Source: CBDFKQ01 sp965248855
GTDB lineage: Bacteria > Bacteroidota > Bacteroidia > Cytophagales > 172606-1
NCBI GenBank assembly: GCA_965248855.1
Contig: CBDFKQ010000004.1
Span: 310,001 to 374,000, forward strand
DNA length: 64,000 nt
Direction of reading: 5' to 3'
Shown: positions 46,347-54,856 of the stretch, piece by piece
Position numbering within the stretch: position 1 is the stretch's first letter
Layout of the letters: each line of letters opens with the position of its first letter
Program-made: the position numbers and the translations under genes
Notes under the pieces: model-generated
Told to the model about the DNA's origin: nothing
What the model saw: the letters and a program-made list of their open reading frames with translations, nothing else
Databases searched by the model: none

Positions 46347-46354
46347 TAAATTTG
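46347..46354 (+). promoter_or_regulatory. Candidate -7 box before the DoxX-like operon
   Basis: TAAATTTG fits TAnnTTTG and lies 63 bp before ATG 46418. It lies on the region that an earlier in-frame ATG (46352) would use, which supports the later start. Confidence 0.38.
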
Positions 46355-46417
46355 ATAACCAATAAATTAAATGAATTTTTGATAATTAAATGCAACCTAA
46401 ACCCGCTTACTTATAAC

Positions 46418-46795
46418 ATGAAAGCATTAAATAAAATATTGACTTTTTTTATTGCATTAGTATGGTTTGTAAACGGTTTTTTTTGTAAAATACTTAATTT
46501 AGTACCCAGGCACCGGCAAATTGTATCCAGAATTTTAGGTAATGATTATTCTATAATTATAACAAATAGTATAGGAGTATTGGAAATATTAATGGCCGTA
46601 TGGATACTGAGTGGTATAAAAAAACGGTTAAATGTAATCATACAAATTCTGGTAATTGGTATTATGAATATTTTAGAACATATATTGGCTTCTGATTTAC
46701 TTCTGTGGGGCAAGGCAAATTTATTATTTGCATTTATTTTTATTATTGTAATTTACTGTCACACATTTGTATTAAATAAAATAACAGCCGGTTAA
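46418..46795 (+). CDS. DoxX-like membrane protein
   Basis: This is a small inner-membrane protein of the DoxX-like (DoxX_3) type, about 125 residues with four hydrophobic segments (from ILTFFIALVWFVNGFFCKIL through LLFAFIFIIVIYCHTFVL). I start at ATG 46418 because it gives MKALNKILTFF, and the earlier ATG at 46352 overlaps a promoter-like box. The first helix shows the family's WFVNGFFCK motif and the second GVLEILMAVWILSG. It heads a four-gene unit with a DUF2071-like protein 7 bp downstream, a methyltransferase and another membrane protein. The role is unknown. Confidence 0.8.
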   Translation: MKALNKILTFFIALVWFVNGFFCKILNLVPRHRQIVSRILGNDYSIIITNSIGVLEILMAVWILSGIKKRLNVIIQILVIGIMNILEHILASDLLLWGKANLLFAFIFIIVIYCHTFVLNKITAG

Positions 46796-46802
46796 CAATG
46801 AT

Positions 46803-47543
46803 ATGTTTTCTTTTTTAAAAAATCATCAATTTTCTGTTGAAGCTCAATTTGATACTTCGCTTGTTTTAACTTTTGCTGTGCTAAAGGAAGATATTGAACA
46901 TCTAATTCCTGAATGCCTGGAATTAGATGTATTAAATGAGAAATGGGCATTTATAGCAGTTGCAATGGTTGAAACAAAAAAACTAAGGCCAAAAGGTTTT
47001 CCTAAAATTTTAGGCAATGATTTTTTTTTAATCGGTTATAGAGTTTTTGTCAGATATAAAAATAATGAGGGAAAGAGTTTAAGGGGTTTATATATAATTA
47101 AATCCGAAACCAATAAAAAAAAGATGGAATTGCTTGGAAATTTTTTCACGCATTACAATTATTCAACAACCGACATTCAGAAAAGCTTTAATAATAGCAA
47201 CACCATTATAAAATCTATTAAATCAAATTTTAAAATTGAATTTCAAACTAAAGATGATCGAGTAGAGCTTCCTCAAAATTCACCGTTTAAAGATTGGAAG
47301 GAGGCAAGAAAATTTGCAGGACCTTTACCATTTACTTTTACATATAATAAAAATTTAAAAAAAGTATTAATAATTGAAGGGGTTCGACAAAATTGGACTC
47401 CAACTCCCTTAAAAGTTATTGATTATAATTTCACATTTTTAAATTCATTAAATATTAAAAGCATCATTTTAGCAAATGCTTTCATTATTAATAATATACC
47501 TTATTACTGGAAAAAAGGAAAAATAGAAAATTGGAAAAGTTAA
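46803..47543 (+). CDS. DUF2071/YqjF-like protein
   Basis: This is a 246-residue cytoplasmic or membrane-peripheral protein of the DUF2071 (YqjF-like) kind. The pattern is VLKEDIEHLIPECLELDVL at the start, then AVAMVETKKLRPKGFPKILG, FLIGYRVFVRYKNNEGKSLRGLYII (quoted in part: FVRYKNNEGKSLRGLYII) and a late FKDWKEARKFAGPLPFTFTY. The family has an acetoacetate-decarboxylase-like beta fold with no settled function. It is in the middle of the DoxX-like operon. Its last 13 bp overlap the next gene, which starts with TTG. Confidence 0.75.
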   Translation: MFSFLKNHQFSVEAQFDTSLVLTFAVLKEDIEHLIPECLELDVLNEKWAFIAVAMVETKKLRPKGFPKILGNDFFLIGYRVFVRYKNNEGKSLRGLYIIKSETNKKKMELLGNFFTHYNYSTTDIQKSFNNSNTIIKSIKSNFKIEFQTKDDRVELPQNSPFKDWKEARKFAGPLPFTFTYNKNLKKVLIIEGVRQNWTPTPLKVIDYNFTFLNSLNIKSIILANAFIINNIPYYWKKGKIENWKS

Positions 47544-48292
47544 GAAAACCATTTCAGGGAGTTTATAACATATTCAGGTTTAACCGGCATTTTTATTTTA
47601 TTTCTTTCGGTGCTGTTTTATTGCTCTTTACTATTGGTGAAATAATACCCGCACCTTACCAAATCTTGAGAAATATTTTTTTGATTTTAATAATTGAAAT
47701 GACTTTAATGTCCCTTATTATATCATTTTACATTTATGATTTATCAGGTATTTATAAATTAGATTGGCTAAAAATTAATATTGAATCAAATAGTAAAATA
47801 ATAAATATCAATGCAGGCTTTGATGAAACAAGTAGCATACTCAAAAATAAGTTTCCGGATGCGGACTTGAACATTTTTGATTTTTATGACCCTCTTAAGA
47901 ATACTGAAGTTTCAATAAAACGTGCGAGAAAGGCATATCCGCAGGATTCCACTACCGTAAAAGTAAATACATCACTTTTACCGTTAGAAAATAATTATGC
48001 AGATATAATTTTTGTTATTTTTTCTGCTCATGAAATAAGAGATGAAAATGAAAGAATAGTTTTTTTTAGAGAATTAAACCGAATTTTAAAAACATCAGGT
48101 CAAATAATTATTATAGAACATATAAGAAATTTAGCAAATCTTATAGTTTATAATGCAGGCTTTTTACATTTTTTCTCAACCACAGCTTGGTTTAGAACAT
48201 TTAAAAGTGCTGATTTCATTGTTTCAAAACAAATAAAATTTACACCTTTTATAAATGCTTTTTTTTTGCAGAAAAATGGAAACCCATCTTAA
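47531..48292 (+). CDS. SAM-dependent methyltransferase with N-terminal membrane segments
   Basis: This is a methyltransferase of the class I fold, about 253 residues. It starts at a TTG inside the end of the DUF2071 gene. Two hydrophobic segments lie at about 19-36 (FYFISFGAVLLLFTIGEI) and 46-64. The Rossmann-like part is unusual: the usual GxGxG loop is replaced by INAGFDETSSILKNKFPDA, then FDFYDPLKNTEVSIKRARK. The later motifs NYADIIFVIFSAHEIRDENE and ELNRILKTSGQIIIIEH are typical of methyltransferases. It overlaps the next gene by 17 bp. The membrane anchor suggests a lipid or quinone-like substrate, which is inference. Confidence 0.75.
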   Translation: MEKLRKPFQGVYNIFRFNRHFYFISFGAVLLLFTIGEIIPAPYQILRNIFLILIIEMTLMSLIISFYIYDLSGIYKLDWLKINIESNSKIININAGFDETSSILKNKFPDADLNIFDFYDPLKNTEVSIKRARKAYPQDSTTVKVNTSLLPLENNYADIIFVIFSAHEIRDENERIVFFRELNRILKTSGQIIIIEHIRNLANLIVYNAGFLHFFSTTAWFRTFKSADFIVSKQIKFTPFINAFFLQKNGNPS

Positions 48293-48695
48293 AATTATTG
48301 GTATTTTATTAATGATTTTGGGTTTAATTCATTTTGTCTTTCCAAAATACTTTAATTGGAAAGAAGATTTGGCAGACCTGAGTTTGATAAACAGGCAAAT
48401 GATGTACATCCATACATTTTTTATTGCTTTAATAATTTTTATAATGGGTTTATTATGCCTGACATCATCAAGAGATTTGATTAATACAACCTTAGGTAGA
48501 AAGATTTCTGCGGGTTTATTTTTCTTTTGGTTTTTAAGATTATTAATTCAACTATTTGGGTACTCGAAAAAACTTTGGCAAAAGAAAAAACTTGAGACGA
48601 TGATTCATGTTTTGTTTTTACTTTTTTGGACTTATTTGAGTATAATATTTTTGATTATTAGTAATTTTTTAACTGTTGTTAAAATCACTTTTTAA
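48276..48695 (+). CDS. Small membrane protein of unknown function
   Basis: This is the last gene of the DoxX-like operon. I start it at ATG 48276 (METHLKIIGILLMILG), which still overlaps the methyltransferase by 17 bp. The track ATG at 48255 would add seven residues. About 139 residues hold four membrane segments with a conserved IHFVFPKYFNWKEDL loop after the first. It resembles small Bacteroidota membrane proteins with no family name. Its 3' end overlaps the end of the convergent outer-membrane gene by 11 bp. Confidence 0.65.
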   Translation: METHLKIIGILLMILGLIHFVFPKYFNWKEDLADLSLINRQMMYIHTFFIALIIFIMGLLCLTSSRDLINTTLGRKISAGLFFFWFLRLLIQLFGYSKKLWQKKKLETMIHVLFLLFWTYLSIIFLIISNFLTVVKITF

Positions 48696-49368
48696 AAGTT
48701 AGAGGTACCACAAAGGCAAATTTACACCAAAGCACATTGTCTTTTTTTGAACGGTTTCCCCATTGTGAAATATTATCCAGATAATCGGTTTGAGAGTTGA
48801 GAAAACCGGTTTGAAAGTTAATACCATAACCATTATTTAAAAAATAATAAAAACCAATTTGCGTTGGCAATATTAATGCAACCTGATTGTAGGTCTCACC
48901 ACCGGCACGCGTATTTAGTTGGTTTATCAATGATTGATTGTTGGCATCTTTTGGCGTAAATCTCATAAAGCCAAATCCCTGACTTATGTAAACAATCCAA
49001 TTTTTATTTCTATAAATATTAATTTGAATATCGTAATTGATGGAAAGAAAACGCGTCTTAAAGAACGTATTCGATGTTGCCTGCGTGGTATCGTTAGTAA
49101 TAAAATTATAATTTGAATTGCTGCCTGAGATCGTTCCATAACTTATAGCCAAATGCCCATTTAACCTTTTCTTAAAATTCATTTTCAACCCCATTTGAAA
49201 ACTTCCATTCCAGATTTTAAAAGATGAATTTAAATCTCCTTTATAGCTATTTGCACTTGTCCCGATTTCTAAAAACCTGGTTACACTATCTTGTTTTTGG
49301 CAAAAACAATTATTTAAAACAAAAAATAAAATAAAAAATATAAAATAATTTTTATATTTTAAAATCAT
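48685..49368 (-). CDS. Outer-membrane beta-barrel protein (DUF6089-like)
   Basis: This is an exported beta-barrel protein of 227 residues. The signal peptide is about 1-23 (ending NCFCQ). The first strand, FLEIGTSANSYKGDLN, is typical of DUF6089-like barrels. Repeated aromatic strands follow, with FLSINYDIQINIYRNKNW, VYISQGFGFMRFTPK and VALILPTQIGFYYFLNNGYG, ending WCKFAFVVPLTFKK. It lies 34 bp after ruvC on the same strand and is probably cotranscribed. The function is unknown. Confidence 0.75.
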   Translation of the reverse strand: MILKYKNYFIFFILFFVLNNCFCQKQDSVTRFLEIGTSANSYKGDLNSSFKIWNGSFQMGLKMNFKKRLNGHLAISYGTISGSNSNYNFITNDTTQATSNTFFKTRFLSINYDIQINIYRNKNWIVYISQGFGFMRFTPKDANNQSLINQLNTRAGGETYNQVALILPTQIGFYYFLNNGYGINFQTGFLNSQTDYLDNISQWGNRSKKDNVLWCKFAFVVPLTFKK

Positions 49369-49402
49369 ATGCTGAACTTAAAAATTAATAATCTAGAAAT
49401 AA

Positions 49403-49960
49403 CTATTTTAACCTTCCGGGATTTTCTTTCACAAAAGCCCCCCACGATTTTCCGCCTTTTTGTTGCGGCACATTACCATGAAAATAATGACAAACAGCAA
49501 CTCCCAAGGCATCTGTTGCATCTAACATTTCCGGCTCAATTTCAAACTTTAAAAGAATTTTCAACATTGCCGCCACTTGTTCTTTCGAAGCATTTCCGTT
49601 GCCGGTAACCGACATTTTAATTTTTTTTGGTGCATACTCAACAATAGGCACCTCCCTCATAAGTGCTGCAGCCATAGCAACTCCCTGTGCCCTTCCCAAC
49701 TTTAACATTGATTGAACATTTTCTCCATAATATGGCGCCTCAATAGCCATTTCATCAGGTAAAAATTCATCAATAAGTTGCGTTACCCTTTCGAAAATTT
49801 TCTTGAGTTTAATTTCATGATTACTATATTTGCTCAAATGGATTACGCCATGTGTAATAATTTCCGGATTTCTGTTTTTAATAATAATTAAACCATAGCC
49901 CATTATTCTCGTTCCCGGATCCAAGCCTAAAATAATTTTTTCTGAAATAACATTTTGCAT
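49403..49960 (-). CDS. ruvC: Holliday junction resolvase RuvC
   Basis: This is the endonuclease that resolves Holliday junctions with RuvAB in recombination repair. I start it at ATG 49960 (MQNVISEKIILGLDPGTRIM), which gives 185 residues, the family norm. The in-frame ATG at 50002 would add 14 residues. The catalytic acids are in LGLDPGTRIMGYG (Asp), MAIEAPYYGENVQSMLKLGR (Glu) and the C-terminal DATDALGVAVCHY (Asp). Gln/Gly-rich loops such as GNGNASKEQVAAML are conserved. It is divergent from the glycosyltransferase, with 50 bp between the starts. Confidence 0.95.
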   Translation of the reverse strand: MQNVISEKIILGLDPGTRIMGYGLIIIKNRNPEIITHGVIHLSKYSNHEIKLKKIFERVTQLIDEFLPDEMAIEAPYYGENVQSMLKLGRAQGVAMAAALMREVPIVEYAPKKIKMSVTGNGNASKEQVAAMLKILLKFEIEPEMLDATDALGVAVCHYFHGNVPQQKGGKSWGAFVKENPGRLK

Positions 49961-50010
49961 TGTGCAAGATAATGATTGACAAACAATTGTACTAACAAGC
50001 ATTTTTTTTC

Positions 50011-51165
50011 ATGAATTTATTTGAAGTTTGTTTCTTAATAATTAACGTTTTATATATTTTTTTTAATATTTTTTTAATTGCAGGCTGGTTGCGAACCACA
50101 TCACCGTATGTTAGCCATACTCCTAAATTGTTTGTCAGTGTAATTATTGTAGTGCGAAATGAAGAAAAGAATATTTTTGACTTGCTTAATGATTTAAAAC
50201 TGCAGAGTTATGATCATAAATTATTTGAATTAATAATTATTGATGATCATTCCGAAGATGAAACCTTAAAATTAATTTCAAATTTTATCGCGCATTCCAA
50301 TTTTTCTGTTCAATTATTTGAATTAAAAAATTTCATTACCGGAAATTATATTGATAACAATTTTAAAAAGAAAGCCATAGAAATAGGAGTAAACCACTCA
50401 AGTGGTGAAATTATTTTAAATACTGATGGAGATTGTAGATTAGAAACTGATTGGATTAAAACTTTCGCAGATTTTTTTTTAACTTCAGGAGCACAATGTA
50501 TTTCAGGCCCTGTTACATTTTATAAAGAAAAAAATATATTTGAAAAACTTCAAACCATTGAATTTGCGAGTTTAATCGCCTCGGGTACAGCTTCGCTTAA
50601 TTTTGGTTTTGCTTCTATGTGCAATGGAGCAAATTTTGCGTATACCAAAAAAGCATTTTTGGAAGTAGACGGCTTTGCGGGAACAGCAAATATTCCTTCA
50701 GGAGATGATATATTTTTAATGCAAAAAATCCATTCGAAATACCCCAAAAAAGTTTTTTTTATAAAAAATAAAAATGCAATTGTAAAAACAGAAGCACAAG
50801 CCAATATCATTTTTTTTTATAATCAAAGATTGAGATGGGCAAGTAAATGGAATATGTATAAGGATTGGAAGATAAGTTTGATGGCCATTTTTGTTTTTAT
50901 ATCCAATGCAGCCCTTTTTGTTTCAAGTATTGCTGTGTTATTTTCGATATTAAACTTTAACCTGTTTTTAACTCTGATATTATCCAGGTTTGCAGTTGAA
51001 ATTTTATTTTTGATATTTGTATTAAGGTTTTTGAATAAAACCGGATTAATAATTTTAATCCCTTTGGTTCAAATTTTTTATTCTTTATATGTTTTTTATT
51101 TTGGCTTAATTTCATTTTTTAAATTAAGTTACAGATGGAAAGAAAGGAAAATTAATTCAGTATGA
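50011..51165 (+). CDS. Family 2 glycosyltransferase, processive type
   Basis: This is an inverting GT-A glycosyltransferase (GT2) anchored in the inner membrane. One segment is at the N-terminus (CFLIINVLYIFFNIFLIAG) and about three lie at the C-terminus (300-375). Motifs in order are VIIVVRNEEKNIFDLL, IIIDDHSEDET, the metal-binding NTDGDCR, GDDIFLMQKI and QRLRW. The last is the QxxRW motif of processive beta-glycan synthases. The 384-residue length fits. It probably makes an envelope or capsular glycan. It starts an apparent unit with the small protein and OppC downstream. Confidence 0.88.
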   Translation: MNLFEVCFLIINVLYIFFNIFLIAGWLRTTSPYVSHTPKLFVSVIIVVRNEEKNIFDLLNDLKLQSYDHKLFELIIIDDHSEDETLKLISNFIAHSNFSVQLFELKNFITGNYIDNNFKKKAIEIGVNHSSGEIILNTDGDCRLETDWIKTFADFFLTSGAQCISGPVTFYKEKNIFEKLQTIEFASLIASGTASLNFGFASMCNGANFAYTKKAFLEVDGFAGTANIPSGDDIFLMQKIHSKYPKKVFFIKNKNAIVKTEAQANIIFFYNQRLRWASKWNMYKDWKISLMAIFVFISNAALFVSSIAVLFSILNFNLFLTLILSRFAVEILFLIFVLRFLNKTGLIILIPLVQIFYSLYVFYFGLISFFKLSYRWKERKINSV

Positions 51166-51186
51166 ATTTTATGATAAAAGTTTTTT

Positions 51187-51441
51187 ATGACCGATATCGA
51201 ATATGATATTTTAGATGAACTTTATTTTTTATTATCCTTTGAATCCTTAATTAATAAGCTCAATTTAAAAGAAGATACCTGTAAAAACGCATTATGGGGA
51301 TTACGTCAAAAAGAATGGATTCAATGTTACGAATCTGCAATAAGGGAACCCATTTTAGAAGTACCTGATTTTGAAAGCAATTATAAAAAATATTATTATC
51401 TTGCCACAAAAGCAGGCTTATTAGCACATAACAGCAAATGA
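51187..51441 (+). CDS. Small winged-helix-like hypothetical protein
   Basis: I do not recognise a named family. The 84-residue product has a helix-rich N-terminus (IEYDILDELYFLLSFESL) with helix-turn-helix-like spacing (INKLNLKEDTCKNALWGL), then a beta hairpin and YYYLATKAGLLAHNSK at the end, which looks like a winged-helix wing. It is 21 bp after the glycosyltransferase, and its stop overlaps the OppC start (ATGA). Small proteins like this often precede oppC in Bacteroidota, so it may bind DNA or couple translation. Confidence 0.6.
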   Translation: MTDIEYDILDELYFLLSFESLINKLNLKEDTCKNALWGLRQKEWIQCYESAIREPILEVPDFESNYKKYYYLATKAGLLAHNSK

Positions 51442-52715
51442 CCGATACTACTACTATTTCAAAAATTTCTCCTGTTACAGAAATAAGCAAAAGCCCGTTT
51501 TACTATGTAAAAAGGCGTTTGTTTAATAATAAACCTGCTATGGCCGGTTTGGTTCTTATTATAATAAGTGTTGTGCTTGCTTTATTGGGTTATTTAATAA
51601 TGCCTGATAATACACCTAATGCCAATGACTCTGCCCCTCAAATAAAAAAAAGGCCGCCTATTTTCAGAGTTAAATTATTAAAAGAGAGAAGAAATCAGGA
51701 AATAAAAAAGGTTGATTTTTTTACAAAATTAATAAGTGGGCAGGAAAGTGAATATTCGATAACGCCTATTGTAAGTTATAGGATTGATGAAAGCAAAATG
51801 ATTGCCTACATAAGAATGTTTGGTGATGAAGCGAATGAACAAAAACGCTCGATTGTTGATGCAATATTGCCTTTGTATATTGGCAGGTCATTTAAAATTG
51901 AGCCGGGCGAAGGTTTAGGAAATTATGAAATGGATGGCGACATGGTTACTTACCTGGATATTAATGAACAGGCAATGAAAATGTCGAAAAAAGATATGCT
52001 TGATCATTTTAAAAAGGAGTGCATTGAGGAAAGAACCTATTGGTTAGGAACAGATATGCAAGGAAGAGATATGTTAAGTAGGTTATTATTTGGTATTAGA
52101 ATTTCTTTAAGTATTGGTTTAATATCAGTACTTATTTCTTTTTTTGTTGGTTTAACATTAGGTGCGATGGCAGGTTTTTTTGGTGGGAAAGTTGATGCTT
52201 TTATTATGTGGATTATGACAGTTGTATGGTCTATACCAAGTATAATGCTAGTGATAGCTATCAGCTTAGCATTAGGGAGTAGGGGGATATGGGTAGCATT
52301 TGTAGCAGTTGGTTTAACAACATGGGTAGAGATATCGCGGGTTGTGAGAGGGCAAATATTAGGAGTAAAACAGAAATTATTTGTTGAGGCAGCGAGGTCG
52401 TTAGGTATTAGCAACCGTAGGATAATAATTAATCATATATTACCAAATATTTTAGGGCCATTAATTGTAATAATGGCTTCAAATTTTGCTTCTGCAATTT
52501 TAACAGAAGCCGGCTTGAGTTTTTTAGGCTTGGGTGTACAACCACCTATGCCATCATGGGGGTCAATGATAAATGAAGGATTCGCAGTTATTGGAAGCAG
52601 TGACAGCTTTCATTTAATATTTTATCCAAGTTTAAGTATTTGTTTATTGGTATTGGCATTTAATTTATTTGGAAATGGATTAAGGGATGCCTATGACCCA
52701 ACAACAAAAAAATAA
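51438..52715 (+). CDS. ABC transporter permease, DppC/OppC-type, with extra domain
   Basis: This is an inner-membrane permease of a peptide-type ABC importer. One segment lies at about 35-55, and five more fall in the C-terminal half. The core motif LGTDMQGRDMLSRLLFGI (about 203) and the EAARSLGISNRRIIINHILPNILGP loop (quoted in part: EAARSLGISNRRIIINHI) are typical and contact the ATPase. Between the first helix and the core lies an extra 110-130 residues (about 60-190) not found in ordinary OppC of about 300 residues. That region has a beta pattern with YSITPIVSYRIDESK. Its partner-type OppB is 8.5 kb away at 61256. Confidence 0.85.
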   Translation: MTDTTTISKISPVTEISKSPFYYVKRRLFNNKPAMAGLVLIIISVVLALLGYLIMPDNTPNANDSAPQIKKRPPIFRVKLLKERRNQEIKKVDFFTKLISGQESEYSITPIVSYRIDESKMIAYIRMFGDEANEQKRSIVDAILPLYIGRSFKIEPGEGLGNYEMDGDMVTYLDINEQAMKMSKKDMLDHFKKECIEERTYWLGTDMQGRDMLSRLLFGIRISLSIGLISVLISFFVGLTLGAMAGFFGGKVDAFIMWIMTVVWSIPSIMLVIAISLALGSRGIWVAFVAVGLTTWVEISRVVRGQILGVKQKLFVEAARSLGISNRRIIINHILPNILGPLIVIMASNFASAILTEAGLSFLGLGVQPPMPSWGSMINEGFAVIGSSDSFHLIFYPSLSICLLVLAFNLFGNGLRDAYDPTTKK

Positions 52716-52756
52716 TTTAATGCTGTAATCAATCATAAAGGCCGCAAAGAATAGCT

Positions 52757-53965
52757 ATGGAAACCGCAGTTGAAAATTACAAGCTTTATGCACGTGAACT
52801 TGAATTAAAAGCAATTCTTGAAGTTACACAAGCTATAAATAATAATTTTCCTGAAGAGGCGCTCTATAAAATTTATCATTTTACACTTAGGGCAAACTTA
52901 AATATTTCGCGTTTGTGTTTGTATGTATGGGAAGAAAAATGGAAATGTAAGGTATGCTATGGAACACAAAAAGACTATCATAATATTAATTTACCAATAA
53001 AAACATTCCTCTCAAGGGATATTACAAACCTACCCGATATATCATTATCCAACAAATTTGATGAATTTTCATTAGTAATTCCTGTATTTCATAAAGATAT
53101 CCCTGTTGCCTGCGTTTTAGTAAATATCCCTGAAGCAGAAAGCGCTGATACCGCTTTTATACAAACCCTCACAAATATTATAATTGTTGCAATTGAAAAT
53201 AAAAAACTTGCCGGGCAACAGTTGGCTCAGGAAGCTTTAAAAAAGGAATTGGAAATAGCAAAAGCTGTTCAAACGCAATTATTTCCAAAAAAACTTCCTC
53301 AATATGGCAATATTCAAGTAAAAGCAGATTATTTCCCTCATCAAATAGTAGGTGGTGATTATTACGATTATATTCAAATAGATAAAGACCAATTTTTATT
53401 TTGTATTGCAGATGCTTCGGGTAAAGGGATTTCAGCCGCCTTATTAATGTCTAATTTTCAGGCAGCACTCCGAGCACTGATCAGGCAAACTACAGACCTA
53501 AAAAAAATTTTAAACGAATTAAATTATTTAATTTTTCAAAACACGGGAGGAGAAAGGTTTATTACTTTTTTCTGCGCCTTATATAATACTGTCGAAAAAA
53601 AATTTAAATATATAAATGCCGGTCACAATCCCCCGGTTTTTTTAAAATCGCAAGAAGCAAAAGCAGAATTTTTAGAAAAAGGAACCATAGTATTGGGTGC
53701 TTTAAATGAACTTCCTTTTTTGCATGAAACCATTTTTGATAATATAGAAGATTTTCTGTTATTTACTTATACCGATGGACTTACAGAAAGCACTAATTAT
53801 AATGATGACGAATTTGGTTCGGATAGAATAATAGATTTTATAAACACCAACAGTGGGTTTAGTCCGGAACAAATTCATGAAGGATTAATGAAAGATTTAT
53901 CAGATTTTTGTGCCGGTAAAGTTTTTTCGGATGATGTTACCTTGCTTACTTGTAAAGTTTGCTAA
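52757..53965 (+). CDS. PP2C-type (SpoIIE) phosphatase with GAF domain
   Basis: This is a cytoplasmic signalling protein. An N-terminal GAF-like sensor (about 15-160, with NISRLCLYVWEEKWKC) is joined by a helix (EALKKELEIAKAVQTQLFPK) to a SpoIIE/PP2C phosphatase domain (about 185-400). The metal-site motifs are VGGDYYDYIQ, IADASGKGISAALLMS, YINAGHNPP and LLFTYTDGLTESTN, ending SDDVTLLTCKV. Such enzymes dephosphorylate anti-sigma antagonists or similar partners. No STAS or anti-sigma kinase gene is next to it. It is 41 bp after OppC. Confidence 0.9.
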   Translation: METAVENYKLYARELELKAILEVTQAINNNFPEEALYKIYHFTLRANLNISRLCLYVWEEKWKCKVCYGTQKDYHNINLPIKTFLSRDITNLPDISLSNKFDEFSLVIPVFHKDIPVACVLVNIPEAESADTAFIQTLTNIIIVAIENKKLAGQQLAQEALKKELEIAKAVQTQLFPKKLPQYGNIQVKADYFPHQIVGGDYYDYIQIDKDQFLFCIADASGKGISAALLMSNFQAALRALIRQTTDLKKILNELNYLIFQNTGGERFITFFCALYNTVEKKFKYINAGHNPPVFLKSQEAKAEFLEKGTIVLGALNELPFLHETIFDNIEDFLLFTYTDGLTESTNYNDDEFGSDRIIDFINTNSGFSPEQIHEGLMKDLSDFCAGKVFSDDVTLLTCKVC

Positions 53966-53991
53966 AAAATTAATACTTCTTTTATTAATAC

Positions 53992-54627
53992 ATGTTTTTA
54001 CACAAAACAAATTTTCTACTGAAAGCGCTTTTTCCAAAAAATGCACTTTACAGAATCCCTCTTGAAAAAAAAACAATTTATTTAACTTTTGATGATGGTC
54101 CAATACCTGAAATTACTGAATGGGTTTTAGATATATTGGAACAAAAAAAAATTAATGCAACATTTTTTTGTATCGGGGAAAATATAAAAAAACACCCGAA
54201 AATTTTTGAAAGAATTTTAAATCTAAATCATATAGTTGGTAACCACACTTTTAATCATTTAAAAGGATGGAGTACAAATGCAGAAGTATATAAAGGAAAT
54301 ACCCTATTATGCCAGAATTATCTCCCGCCTGCTACTTATTTATTTCGCCCTCCATACGGACGCATAACCGGAAAACAAGCTAAGCTTCTTCAAGAAAAAA
54401 AATATAAAATAGTAATGTGGGATGTATTGAGCGGGGATTTTGAAAAATCAGTTTCACCGCAAACTTGCTTACAAAAATGTATAAAATATACTGAAAACGG
54501 ATCAATAGTTGTTTTTCACGACAGTATTAAAGCATCAAAAAATTTAAAATATACTTTACCAAAGTATATTGATTTTTGTTTAAACGAAGGCTTTGAGTTT
54601 AAAACGCTGGGTAATGAAATTATTTAA
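53992..54627 (+). CDS. Polysaccharide deacetylase (NodB-type)
   Basis: This is a metal-dependent carbohydrate esterase family 4 enzyme of 211 residues that removes acetyl groups from peptidoglycan or another N-acetyl glycan. The NodB motifs are TIYLTFDDGPIPEITEW (catalytic Asp-Asp), GNHTFNHLKGW (metal His pair), FRPPYGRITGKQ, MWDVLSGDFE and IVVFHDSIK (His). No signal peptide is clear. The N-terminus is a short basic-hydrophobic stretch, so it may be cytoplasmic or peripherally bound. It follows the phosphatase by 26 bp on the same strand. Confidence 0.9.
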   Translation: MFLHKTNFLLKALFPKNALYRIPLEKKTIYLTFDDGPIPEITEWVLDILEQKKINATFFCIGENIKKHPKIFERILNLNHIVGNHTFNHLKGWSTNAEVYKGNTLLCQNYLPPATYLFRPPYGRITGKQAKLLQEKKYKIVMWDVLSGDFEKSVSPQTCLQKCIKYTENGSIVVFHDSIKASKNLKYTLPKYIDFCLNEGFEFKTLGNEII

Positions 54628-54660
54628 AATAGTAAAACAGTTAATTTATAATTTAGTTTA

Positions 54661-54696
54661 AATTATGAATATTTTGATATTGATAAATTGATAATT
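54661..54696 (+). repeat. 36-bp inverted-end intergenic repeat, copy B
   Basis: This has the ends AATTATGA and TTGATAATT around ATTTTGATATTGATAAA. It differs at 3 of 36 positions from copy A at 6861. It lies 34 bp past the deacetylase gene, and the rest of the 229-bp gap to the cytochrome gene holds nothing I can name. Confidence 0.7.
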
Positions 54697-54856
54697 GTAA
54701 AATTATTTTTATTATTTGTGATTGATTTTTTCTTTTAATGCTTTTACAAAAATAAGTTGAAAAAAATCATAAATCATTTTACCAAACCGATTTCAATCTA
54801 TAAATATTTCTATGCCTGTCAGCAGGAATTAATTAAAATAAAATTTCATATTAATT

